Source: Pyrrhoderma lamaoense (Eukaryota; Basidiomycota; Agaricomycetes; Hymenochaetales; Hymenochaetaceae). Taken from it: 64,000 bases of DNA. Position 1 is the first letter of the stretch; each line of letters opens with the position of its first letter. The stretch is taken from contig NBAZ01000009.1 of NCBI GenBank assembly GCA_002794735.1, positions 248,001 through 312,000 of the forward strand. The letters run 5' to 3'. The notes beneath the pieces are model-generated. The model saw only the letters and a list, made by a program, of their open reading frames with translations, was not told where the DNA came from and made no database searches. This document shows positions 47,801-58,546 of the stretch, piece by piece. The position numbers and the translations under genes are program-made.

Positions 47801-48696
47801 TCAAGTTCTTTATCAAGTTTATCGATAAATTTACGTTCTAAAGGAGATAAAGACGCCAGAATAACGTTCAGCGGCAATGTTAGTTGTTCTCCAGAGTGGC
47901 CCGAGCGCTGTGCTGGATTCATTGGAATAAGGTAAGTATGTATTACATACATCTGGGAAGTTCATCTAGCTCACAGGTAAATATTGTGTGTCGCCGTCGT
48001 AGATTTTGGAGAAACCCCCGGATGGACTCGGATTCTGGTTTCTCCCAGAGGATTCCGCTCTATCGCGAGGGATCTCAGCTATAGATGAACGAAGATATGC
48101 TTTTGTTGGTACATATTCAGATATTGCCCGTCCGGGTTTCGGTCTGAATGCCGAGGAATCTGTGGATGCAACTCTTGTGCTGGCAATGGAGGGTGACGCA
48201 GGACGGTTATCTTCGAGTTCGGAAGAGGATCGAAAGTGTTCTCCAGAAATCTTTGATGTTGTTGGACTCAACTGAGGAGAAAACCCTGTATTGCCCGGGC
48301 AAGGCCCTGCTACATTGTCATCCTCAATCTGAATCCGCGTTTTACCACCGTCTACAGGAGAGAATGACGGCCTTGGAGTAACCTGTGCAGATTCTTGAAG
48401 AGGCTCGAGTTCATCCTCAAGCTTTGCGTTTTTTATAGCTGTAATTAACTTTTTAAGACCACGATAGTCACTTGAGACAACATTTTAACACATGTGATTT
48501 ATCAAAGGGAGGATATGAACGAACATATAAGCTTTTTTCCACTCAGGAGTCTAATCATTAATGTAAGTTTATAGACATGATTGGGGTGTAAAGATGTATG
48601 GACTCATACCTGAGTGTCTTGAAGATATCTACCAAGTCGGATAATGTTAGAGCCGATTATGGTATTACGGAAGCAATCATACCTGGCAAATTTCAT
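44840..48696 (-). CDS. SPX-EXS phosphate transporter/regulator (SYG1/XPR1 family), paralogue 2
   Basis: Tandem paralogue of the preceding gene with the same fine exon structure: MKFAR (48696-48683), YLQDTQ, TPEWKKAYMF, then SDYRGLKKLITAIKNAKLED, the SPX lysine-rich helix that binds inositol pyrophosphates. A Ser/Pro-rich insert (SPTTSKISGEHFRSSSELED) precedes LTLPLNVILASLSPLERKFI and KLDKELEKVDEFYKARE, the second half of SPX. In the EXS domain are LLSTLVYAFWLSFSQIGAEN, WPIAWLVFALLVLFLPLHIL and the hallmark RLENEHIGNTDQYRVTREVP. The acidic C-terminal tail is shorter than in paralogue 1. No frame break was noticed in the exons examined. Confidence 0.88.
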
Positions 48697-49395
48697 TTTG
48701 AGTAGATATTATTTTGTACAGTGTCAATCCCTGAAAATGGACGTTATATCGGCACCAAGAAAGCGTAGAGTAAAGTTGAGAGGACTGAAGGAGGGTGGGT
48801 TATCAATGAAACATGAAGGTAGAAAAAAGAAAAAATGCTTATGACGTTCGCTTCGCGCCTTGGCTCAACAGTCTGAATTAGGAAGCGACATTTCAGATCA
48901 GCTCCAAGCTACAGCAGCCGACTTTTCTAAAAGGTCTTGTGCACTTTTTCTCATTTGACTGATATAGCACTTGACCAGTATATTCTCAGATTCAATATAG
49001 ATGTAAGAAGATCTGTTAATACTAATTTGTTTGTTAAGTGACAGGGTTTGATGGGGTAATTATAGAGCTTGCCAGTTCACGTGGCTACATTTTGCCCAAA
49101 ATTAGCTCACATGTGAGCTATTGAGTACAGGCATATGTGTTGATGTATCTCATTGCGTAAGAATTATTTGAAAAAAAATAAACTAAAAAAGCCTTAGATA
49201 TGAAAGTTGAAAAGTATAGTCTAGGGAACGTCTCCGCTCGGAACGGAAACTTTATATTTATGAGATTGCTAACACATGGAAATTAGAAAACATGTATGGT
49301 TACAGATGCATAAAGGTTTCAGATAAGAGATACATAGAGTAGGATAAAGTACGTTAGAAGAGAGGGTATGTCCGAGGGATCAAGATATATGCCAT
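48697..49395. other. Intergenic region (SPX-EXS paralogue 2 / CSC1)
   Basis: About 700 AT-rich bases with no supported gene; upstream of one minus-strand gene and downstream of the next. Confidence 0.4.
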
Positions 49396-52300
49396 CTAGT
49401 CATCGTCGAAATGGGGTTCAGGTGGTTGGCACTCATCTTTGATATCAACCTGTCCATCTCTATCCATATAAGCATCTTGACAACCAGAAAAGATACCCAA
49501 TTTCTGGTTTTCAGCAACTTCGGCTTCTCCTAGTCCAAGATCATCTCGGGGTATCCAGATTGCGCGTTGTGGTCGTACGCTTGCAGGGTGATAGAAATCT
49601 AGGGGATCTTCTATGGTTGGCTCTGCCCTTTCTGTACCCGGTCTCAGTGTTTTAGTTTTTGCCGCGGCGGAACGTCGACGTAAAGTTCCCAGGTCGCCAT
49701 CTTCTTGATCGCTTGCTTGGTCATCGAGAACCGGAGGCCGCGAGGGATGTTGCGGAACGTTTGGATTTGAATGGGATCTGTTTGCAAGTGAAATGGGTAA
49801 TACTTTGAGCAATTGGCTATACATATTGTTCAATAGCAGATGATAGAATCCTGTGAAGAAAAGGAGGACAATCATAAGAGCAGCTTGAGGTATCGCGCTA
49901 GCCTCTGACTGGCTGTTACGAGCTAGGAAAAAGAGAGTACAAAGACAAATCTGCTGGATATACACTCCAACAAAGATGTGCTGAATTGCCTTAGGGAAGA
50001 AGAGACCACCAGTGTCACCCTCGGGGGTTGTCCGTACCGATAAAGGAATAAGTATTTATATAGTTCGAAGAATAAGAAGAATGTCACAGCCGCGAGACCG
50101 TTGATGATAGGAGAGATAACAGAGTATGCAATCGCTATAACATGACTAAATCAATAAGCAATTTGAGAATGCATATCAAAAACACTCACCAATAACGGCA
50201 ATGAGAGTAGTTGCAGGGAAAAGTTTTCCCCATTTTATATCACGAAGGTCACATTTGATTTTATAGATTGAACGGGGTGTACTTCCAAGGATAAAGAGCT
50301 TCACATAGTATAATAGGAAAGGGACAACCTGGAGGAAATTCGAAGCTGTGCCAGTCAGGCCTTGTAGAATGGTATATGTAAGAAAGAAGTTCGAAGCATC
50401 GGGAAGAGAAGAAGCAAGTAAAGACGGTATGGACGCTGGGTTTTCAACCAATCCGGGTAAGGCAGCGATAATACCAGAAGAAAGCGTCACGATTAAAAAA
50501 GAATTCTTATATTTCATGTCAGAAAAGAGATTCACAATACTAACTCATATAGAGATTACTTACAATGACTTGGAAGATGAAATATCGTGTCATCAGGCTT
50601 AACTCAACGCCAGTCTTGCTAGGAATGCCCTCGAACCGTGCAAGATAGCGGAGGATAACAGGAAGTAGAAGCATTAGACCTGCTAATAACGCGGCTGGCA
50701 GGACACCTTGGATCAGACCAATGATTGTATCTGGAAGTTCACACAACCAGGAGAGCCACGAGTACGTATCACATAAACCAGATATGTTGGAAGTTGCACC
50801 AACGAAAGCGGCTAATAACGTTTGTCAGCACGGATAACTCAATATCGGGTTTATATAAAAGACATACATGGGATAGTCCATAAAACAATGAGTGCTGTAG
50901 TAATCGCGTAACTAATTGCTTGTCGTATCTTGCATTCAGCAGGTTCTAATCCAAGATTGCTCCATATTACGTCTTTTGGTGCTACTTCAATATATTTTGT
51001 ACTCATTCGATATGGTTCATGGTGTGTGAGCGATTGTACTGCAAGATGCGCCGCAATTTGCTGGTTGAAGAGTATAAATGCGCTATTCAGTGCTGGATAC
51101 GTTACTTCTTCTTCAGCTTTCCTTCGTGCTTCCCTGTCCTTTTTCTGTTGCTTTTTCCTTGCTCGTTTATCCTTGGGAGAGAGTTCGTGTCCTAAAGTAT
51201 CGAGATCCTCATCGCTGCCACTGCTGTTATCACTGGACATATGCATCCGATTGACTAGCCCGACAAGCCCCCCTCTCCGCATCTTGGCAGCCTCTCGTTC
51301 CCCTACCTCCCTCCTTAGAATCTTACGCTTACGTTCTAATTCTTCGTTGTATCAATTATCTCTTGTCTTGCCCAATCAATAGTGTCAACCTTCTTTCCGA
51401 TAAGAGGAAGGGAGAACGGAAGCTTCCCTATCGGTAAACGATGAGTCGGACGTTTATTCCGAGGAACAAGCTCCTCAGCACGAGATATTGACTCTCCTAG
51501 TTCTTCATCAATAACCGAAGTCCTTTCTGCTTTGTAGGAATTTAGAGTAGCAAATGATGTTGACGCTGATGAACTGGCGCCCTTTGTCTATCGTATTTAA
51601 TTAGCATCTAACGAGAATACTGAGTTACAGATATGCTCAATATCAGCTTACTATAGGGGCTTCTTCACTATCTGAGTTCTTCAGATGCATCACTGTTGCA
51701 ATCCCTAAAAGCTTCGTCTCGGCTTTTTCAAGCATCTTACAAGCTTCCATACGCCGATCGTAAAGATCTGGGAGATCTTTCAAGTCGCGATTGAGCCAGA
51801 CTTTGCGAACTCCTCCCGGGAGATAAGAAAAGAGTTCCTTCAAGGCTTCTCTGAGAGTATATGCTTTTTGATTCCAGTGATAAGCACAGTATTTGCTTGG
51901 GCTGTCGAAGAATGTTCCGGGCTAACGAGATGCAGCTGGCGTGTATCAATGAAATGCCGCATCTCTCTCTTGATAAGATAGCACATCCATCCTATACAAA
52001 ATGTTTAGCTTATATAGATCACAGTGGGTAAAGACGCACCTGTAAAAACCCAAGCACAAACAAGGTGAGCCCAATATCTTCCCTGTTTCTCAGTTCCAAT
52101 ATTCCCAAACGTGAATCTTTCTAAGCCTTCATTATCTGAGCCAGAAGAGACACCATCTACAGGAAGAAGGACTATCCAAGAAACAATCCATACCGGGCCG
52201 AAGAAAATAACCATCATACGAAGGAAGCGTACAAACATGTACGAATCAACCCCATTCTGCTCCTGAATGTTCCGAAAATCAGCGTTCCAAATTCCACAAG

Positions 52301-52644
52301 GCCATGTCCACCTCCTATCCTGAATAGGTCTTTCGCTATTTGACAATCGTTATCAATATAACATCATTGTCGTATGTAAGGTATTGTTCAACTTACTCCT
52401 CCCTAAAACGAACATTCCGGGGCTCATAAAGTTTGGTAAAGCATAATCGTAATATGGTGAATGCGACTATTTCAAGACAGAAAACGCCGGTGTTGGTCCA
52501 TAATGAGGTGAGGAAAGTATTAGTGGTCTGTGACTTCGCTTCCGACTGTATTTCGGTGGTGCTAGAAGATCTAACATAGACAAGTTTTTGAGTAACCCTC
52601 GAGAATCCATTTAAAAGATGCTCATGAAGAGTCAAAGAAGGCAT
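49396..52644 (-). CDS. CSC1/OSCA-type (DUF221) osmosensitive cation channel
   Basis: Multi-helix protein of the CSC1/RSN1/OSCA-TMEM63 family, calcium-permeable channels that respond to osmotic or mechanical stress. The start at 52644 (MPSLTLHEHLLNG) leads into a first helix (WTNTGVFCLEIVAFTILRL) and the motif FTKLYEPRNVRF (usual RxxYxPR). The next exons give RRWTWPCGIWNADFRNI, GVDSYMFVRFLRMMVIFF, the cytosolic RRM-like linker with VWLNRDLKDLPDLYDRRMEA and EVAPKDVIWSNLGL. The pore-side helices follow: TALIVLWTIP, GVLPAALLAGLMLLLPVILR, LTYTILQGLTGTASNFLQVV. The C-terminal tail is hydrophilic. It contains many introns; only ends and major exons were placed. The upstream open stretch at 52632-53020 is not part of the protein. 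Confidence 0.87.
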
Positions 52645-53243
52645 TCCAGACGGCAGGCATGCGCGTGGCTTCTTTCGTATATACACACGACTGAAGACAA
52701 TGATGAGACAGAGTAAGGAAGGTACTTACATTGCACTAAAGACCATTTTGAAGAGAAAACGTTAATGCATGCGCACAGCGCAAAGTTGACCAGCAAACTA
52801 TGAGTGTTAAGAGTAAAATGCAAATAGGCTGCATGGCTACAACGGCCCCCATGCATTTGGCAGACGTTCTTGTATTCACTAATTTAGCGAGTGAGTAACA
52901 AAACAATAAGACTGCGCTTCTAATTGTCCGAGTGTTAATTACTTGTTGTTGTTGTTTCTCCTTATCCAAGCTCAAGGATAGTGAGTCCATAATGTAATAA
53001 ATTATGCATATCAAATTCAAACCGTAGTACTGAGCTTATCGCAAGACTTCAAGGATAAAATGCGCTTAAGAGGTAACAATTATAGCGAACTAAGAGCTTG
53101 TGAAAGTCGGTGAACAGGTTTACATAAAATACATAAACAACGAATAAATTATGTCATCATAATTAATGTAGGAAAATCCACTACAAATACTGGATATTAT
53201 AGCACACAGTGCTGGCTATTACTTATGGTTTATTGTTGTGAGA
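52645..53243. other. Intergenic region (CSC1 / syntaxin-6-like gene)
   Basis: About 600 bases. Open frames on the minus strand are hydrophobic but show no family motif. Likely the CSC1 promoter and the 3' UTR of the SNARE gene. Confidence 0.4.
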
Positions 53244-54471
53244 TTAAATGAGGATGACCATGAGAAGTAGTACCATGAGTATAACAACCAAAATCCCAAT
53301 ACACCAGCCACTCTTAGTCTCTGTGAGCCGAAGACAGCTTAGTTATTATAGAACAAAGGGGTCATTAAGATGTTAATACCTTCCGTTTCCCTCACAAACT
53401 TCTGCAATCTCCTCAGAGATTTATTTAATTTCGTCTCGGTGTGCTCCAAGTTCTGCTCCAGATCATCCAACAGACTGAGTAAAGTGTCAGTAGTAAATTA
53501 GAGTGAAGTAAACTAGCCAAACCCACTCACTCGATATGTTCCCCAATCTCTCGCCCCATTAATCCAGCTTGTTCAGTGATTGTTGAGATTGTTCCATGCA
53601 TCTGATCAAGAGTTCTGTCTTGTTCTTCCATTATCATCTTGTAATTCTGAGATCAGCCTTTAAAAGCCTATACGAAAGAGTTCTATGACTTTACCTGTTG
53701 CTCCATGTGACTCCACGCAGTTTGGTCGTCAATAGGTCTTGGACTATCATTAGACATCCCATTCGGTTTGAGTGGACCGTAGTAGACTTTGGCCGTGATG
53801 TTGGGGACGAAGGAGCATATCTCGTTGAGCCCGAAGAACTGTGGCTCTAAAGGATTCATTGTCATTTAGGTTCTTCGACTTGATCAAACAAGATACTAGC
53901 TACTCATACCTCTGTTGCAGCAACCTCAGCACGCATGTTCTAGTCCTTGACAAATGCAAAAACGCATTCACATTAGCTTTACTCGCACAACTGGATACAA
54001 TAACTGAATTTAGCCCCACATCAAGTTCTTGACGAACATCGCGAACATATTGTTTCCGTATCTGCACTTCTCTATCGTCCAATCCGAAGAAGCGAGGCCC
54101 TGTGTTTCGACAACTCTTACGTTATGTAAAATGTTTATATGAGCGTATTTTGATCTAGTCTACGAATCAAGGATATCTGACTCACCGCACACTCTCCTCT
54201 AAATCCTCGAGGTCTGCTTCCAAAGCAGCAAGAGTTGCTTTTAACTAGGGTAATCATTATTAGCAAGTCTCGCATCCGAGATAAAGTGCATGGTTTGATG
54301 AAATTTCATGTACCTCACTTCTTGCATAACTCAATTCTTCACCCTCCTCTGTATGACTTGGGGTTGACACCGCCATACCTCGAATCCTCCGGAAACTCGA
54401 CAGTAATGTGCCAGCATTTGCCAGCGTCCTTGCATTTCTGCTTGGACCGCATGGTACGGGTCCGTCGACAT
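53244..54471 (-). CDS. Syntaxin-6/Tlg1-like Qc-SNARE
   Basis: SNARE acting in endosome-to-trans-Golgi traffic. It starts MSTDPYHAVQAEMQ at 54471, typical of the family. The frame then needs one extra base near 54430 (CAAGG for CAAAGG), which gives RTLANAGTLLSSFRRIRGMA. Further exons give ELSYARSE + LKATLAALEADLEDLEESV, the syntaxin-6 N-terminal helix, then FGLDDREVQIRKQYVRDVRQ. The SNARE motif runs MIMEEQDRTLDQMHGTISTI, LMGREIGEHI and LLDDLEQNLEHTETKLNKSL, with the central glutamine expected near EEQD. The C-terminal anchor is GWCIGILVVILMVLLLMVIL. A linker with NGMSNDSPRPIDDQTAWSHM precedes the SNARE motif. It has seven or so short exons; splice sites were not all placed. Confidence 0.88.
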
Positions 54472-55014
54472 TCCTCGTTTCTCAATAGATGTTTCCTTAT
54501 TATATAGGGCAGTGTGAAATAACTATGTTCTAATGAACTCCGATTAAGAGCCAAGAGTTCGCCCTGGGCGCCTATCGTAACAATAAAGTTCAAACTCAGA
54601 AAGAAGCCGAATGAGCGTTCCTAAGACTTGATTACACGTTATTAGTTATGCGATATAGGGACACGCAAAGAGGTTACAAGGCGTATGCAAAGTTGGCTTT
54701 GAAGTGCGGTTATGGGTGTATACTGATAAATGTGGCATTATAGAATTAGTCATAAAGATCGACAGTACATTTGTATAGATATATGCTAATAAAGGTATTT
54801 AATGCAAAATATTACAGTATTCGTGAAAGAATAAATGGAAATCACGATAAGTGTATGCAAGGTTGCAAACGAGAAAAGAACTATGACAACAAAACTTCGT
54901 ACATAATTAACATCAAGAATAAGTATTTACAAATATGCATCATCATGAAAGTCAAATGACTTCAGAGCGTCCACTCCCACTCCTCCTTCATAGCTCGAAT
55001 AACTTCCGCCTCTT
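54472..55014. other. Intergenic region (SNARE / chromodomain gene)
   Basis: About 540 AT-rich bases, no supported gene. Short open frames lack motifs. Confidence 0.4.
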
Positions 55015-57055
55015 TCAAGAAATAGCAGACTTACTATCCTCGTTGGATAACTTTTGTTTCTTCACATCCTCGTTGAATTGCTCAATGAGAGCATCCGCGT
55101 CAAGAAGGTCAGATGTTTTCGACCAAGTGCACCTCACTGCTGGATAACTGACCATTTCCAAATGGTCTATAAGCAGTCATTAACTTCAACTTTTAATGAA
55201 AGCTCTTACCCCTCCCATTTTACCAGCCAGATAAGCTCCTGAGTAGAAGAGTCGAGCCCTCTACCAACAAGTTTCTCAATCACGTAGTGGTCTTCCAGGT
55301 CATCGGATGCTTCTCCCGGCCAATCACAGTCTGGACGAAGACAGACATTTTGGTTACATCTAATCACCTTCGTAGCTGCAAATAAAAGTTAACAAGAGGT
55401 ATTTGGAAGCAAACATATTTCGTACGATCATCTCTAATTAAGATCATGGATGGGTGAGTTTCAAGTCATCCAAACAACATCGTAATATTGAACTCACAAG
55501 TAAGAACACGGAGGACAAATAAAACTGACACCATCTTTCCGGCGGGCATCATTTTCAGAGACCCCAACGCACCGAAAATGGTATGATGAGTCGCAGCTAT
55601 GTTGTGTACGTTAGCATAAACTTTCAAATGATTGTAGAAGTCATACGTGTCACATTGCATAAACTACAGAATGACATTTCATTAAAGTCAGTAACAATCA
55701 GGAGCTTAAGGAGACTACCCACTTGTCGATTAAATAAATCATTAACATCAGCTTTTTCTGGCCACTGACAGGCATGCAGAATTTCTGCGCCATAAGAAGT
55801 GGAAGCAGCGCTATCATGTGCATGCTCAAGGGTTCTACTAGATGTATCCCCATCATCCACTCCCTTTGAGCGAGATCTTCTATTAGTCCCGTCGTCTTTA
55901 TCTGAACGGTTGTACTTTCTGTTTAGTTTCCGACGCTTTCTCACTCTGTCCCCATCCGAGTTACGATCCTCTCCTTGTGCAGATCGACGACTTGTCCGTT
56001 TTTGAGATGCGTGCTTTGACTTTGATTTCTGCCTTACTGTATTATTCAGTCGGTTAAATAAGCACGAGTTTAGAAAAGAAGAATAATATATGGCATATCG
56101 AAGGGGACGTGCGCTTACCAATACATGTAGAATCCTTAATAACTGAGGATTTCTTAGACATATGCTCAACCTCCTTTCCACAATCAAAACTCTCATTACT
56201 ACCATTATCCGAGGGCACTGCTTCAGTGAGTTCAGAAAGTGGTGATTCACAGTCAATTTCAGATAAGGATACGTCTTGCGTAACTATATCTTGCGTAACT
56301 GTTAGAGAGATATAGGAGATGGACTCGCTCTTTGTTCGCGATTAGCAGAGCCTGTATTGTATGATTCATCAACAGTTGTAGGTACATGATAGACGGCTTG
56401 ACTCAGAAGGGAGGGCTCTAAAGCTACAGTTTCATTGTCGCCCGTAGGCGCCTCGCTTTCTTCTGAATCTCCCCATATAGCAGGATTCTCCGATTCCAGT
56501 GCCAAAGGTGTAATCATCGAAAGGGAAGAACCTGGTCGTCTGTATATCTGTTGGTTTTGGCAGCTGAGCTCCACCTCATCTACTAAATCGGTGCCAGCAT
56601 TCATCTCGTTTGGGAGATACCGTGATCATCATTGCTTGCCAAACTCATTTCTCTTCTGATCTCAGGATAGGACCTCTCCGTTTGAGCAGATGGTGGTGGG
56701 GAGGGAAACGCAGACTCGGCTTTGTCATTTGGTTTGTCAACTGGTATTCTTAACTCATGCTGGCGTTGAGGGATATGGCATTCCCCGTTACAATCGTTTA
56801 TTTCCAGATTAAGCTCATAGCTAGACGGTGGGGAGTCTGATGAACTATGTTCTTGAAGCTGTACGGAGGGATCCAAATCTCTATATCTGGGACCGTTATG
56901 GATGTTAGGAAGGCCGCTATGATCATCTTCTTCATCTGAAGGTGATATGGGTTCTGAGAGTTGGACTAGCGACAGTAATAAGTATCTTCGAAACCCTGAA
57001 GTACTAGTTCCATACCGAAGTTCTGATCTATTGTATATTCCGAAACATCTGTCAT
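55015..57055 (-). CDS. Chromodomain-containing nuclear protein
   Basis: Likely chromatin-associated, by its domain. Start proposed at 57055 (MTDVSEYTIDQNFG, donor GTATGG). Exons then give acidic, Ser/Pro-rich disordered sequence (PISPSDEEDDHSGLPN, AFPSPPPSAQTERS, PAIWGDSEESEAPTGDNE). A basic, nuclear-localisation-like stretch follows (SKHASQKRTSRRS, RVRKRRKLNRKYN). Next is a segment with CQWPEKADVNDLF and NHLKVYANVHNIAATHHTIF of unknown nature. The C-terminal chromodomain spans an intron: DHYVIEKLVGRGL, IWLVKWE, then YPAVRCTWSKTSDLLDADAL and IEQFNED. This follows the YxVEKI-LVKWxGY-CTW-LIEEF pattern, but with a longer gap between KWE and YP than usual. One frame break is likely near 56620. 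The start is uncertain, and it could be joined to the coiled-coil gene upstream. Confidence 0.68.
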
Positions 57056-57257
57056 GACACTAGTTTCACAAAGTACTGCCTTAATGTGAGAATTCGTTAT
57101 GTATTGTTGTACGGCAAATCAGTTTCCATTACCTTTAACACGAGGTGTAGTAGAATCCTGACGACCCGAAATATGCTCGCAGTCTTTGCAGATACGTGGA
57201 TATTATTGGAGATTTGGCTAAGCGATTGACAGGAATATTCTTACTCACTGTATGAGA

Positions 57258-58164
57258 CTAAATCTCTAGTCTATCAATCTTATCCTCGACTACGTGAAAA
57301 CTCGTTTGCAGATCTACGATATTCTTTGCGAGACACAAAATATGTACGATCACAGTAGATATGTTGCCCTTCAGCTCTGTAAGCCATTTTGATTACGCCC
57401 GGTAGCTTCGTGAAGTGTGAAGACTTGGCTTTCTAGCTTTTGCAACAATAACGGAATTTGGTTAAAGTTGCTATCCAGAAGGTTCCTTATGTCACTGATC
57501 TCTGAGCAAGACCTGTTCCAAGAAGAAGTCATGCGCTCGGACAGCTCCCAAAGCATTCTTTCAGTAGTAGCTAACCGTAAGTCGACGTTTCTCGCCAGCA
57601 ACCCCTCTACAGATGTTGTATCACCTGCAAGTATTGAATCTGCTACTGAAGTATGAGACTCAATTCGTCGTAGATGAGCTTGAATTTTATTGAGGGAAGA
57701 AAGAATCTCCGAGTCCCCACAACTTCGTGTCGGTGCTTGTGCAGAGCTCAGTCTCCGTTCTACCATAGCCTCAACAGTTATCTCTATTATCCTCTGTATC
57801 TCCGGGAGTTAATACTCTGATCCCGTAACCTCTGTCTAGCTTCCATCGTGTTCAATCTCTCATTCAAGTTTTGGCAAACATCTCGCATTTCAGAAAACAT
57901 GCTAGCAACTGAGTTGTCGAGCTAGGCAGTATGAGGAACGTTTTAAGTAAAGGAGTAAAAAGAAGAATCCTACGCACAGAGTTCGATTCAGAACGTGGTA
58001 TTTGAGACAGATTTAAAGTAGACGATTTCAAGCTTGCTTGAAGATTCATGGTAATGGCGTCGAGTAGTCGTAGGAGTCTCCTCAGGCGTCAATAAAGCTG
58101 TTTCATGGTGTTCGTACCCTGTCCTACGTACAGGTAAAGAGTTATCCCGGGATAAGGATGACAT
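57258..58164 (-). CDS. Coiled-coil protein of unknown function
   Basis: Not recognised. Possible start MSSLSRDNSLPVRR at 58164. The later exons are rich in heptad-like helices: VASMFSEMRDVCQNLNERLN, LSSLNKIQAHLRRIESHTSV, ERMLWELSERMTSSWNRSC, IRNLLDSNFNQIPLLLQKLE and DLQTSFHVVEDKIDRLEI ending at 57258. At least two one-base frame shifts are needed to join these (near 57800 and 57385), as in other genes here. It could be an independent gene or the N-terminal part of the chromodomain protein, whose first candidate Met lies about 200 bases downstream. Dimerisation through the coiled coil is inferred only. Confidence 0.5.
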
Positions 58165-58546
58165 TGTGTGTAGAATTCATAAGATATTACTGCTTATTGC
58201 AAGATCGACTCCGTGAGGGTACGGCAACTTAAATGATAGGAAACAGTACAGGTACTTATTTACGTAATACATTAATCGTAAATCATATAGCTAGAAAAAC
58301 TAGCGACTGAATCCTATGGACATTGGTCAATAAGGTGAAAGATATTATTTTTCAGGAGAGAACAGAGTATAGGTAGTGAGCCGAAGTAGAGTTGGAAAAA
58401 AGTAAACTTATCATGATAGACAACGAGCGTTCTTGCGGAGTATGTGTGATTGATGTCAACTGTTTCAAGAAACCACCCAGATTCGGATTAATCAAATCAA
58501 CAGCATAGTCTAGTCAAAAAAAGTGCACAAAAACGTAAGAAGTCAT

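Noticed and set aside
52632..53020. Hydrophobic minus-strand frames upstream of the CSC1 start
   Set aside because: CSC1 homology begins at the Met at 52644; the upstream frames lack motifs and are not joined by good splice sites.
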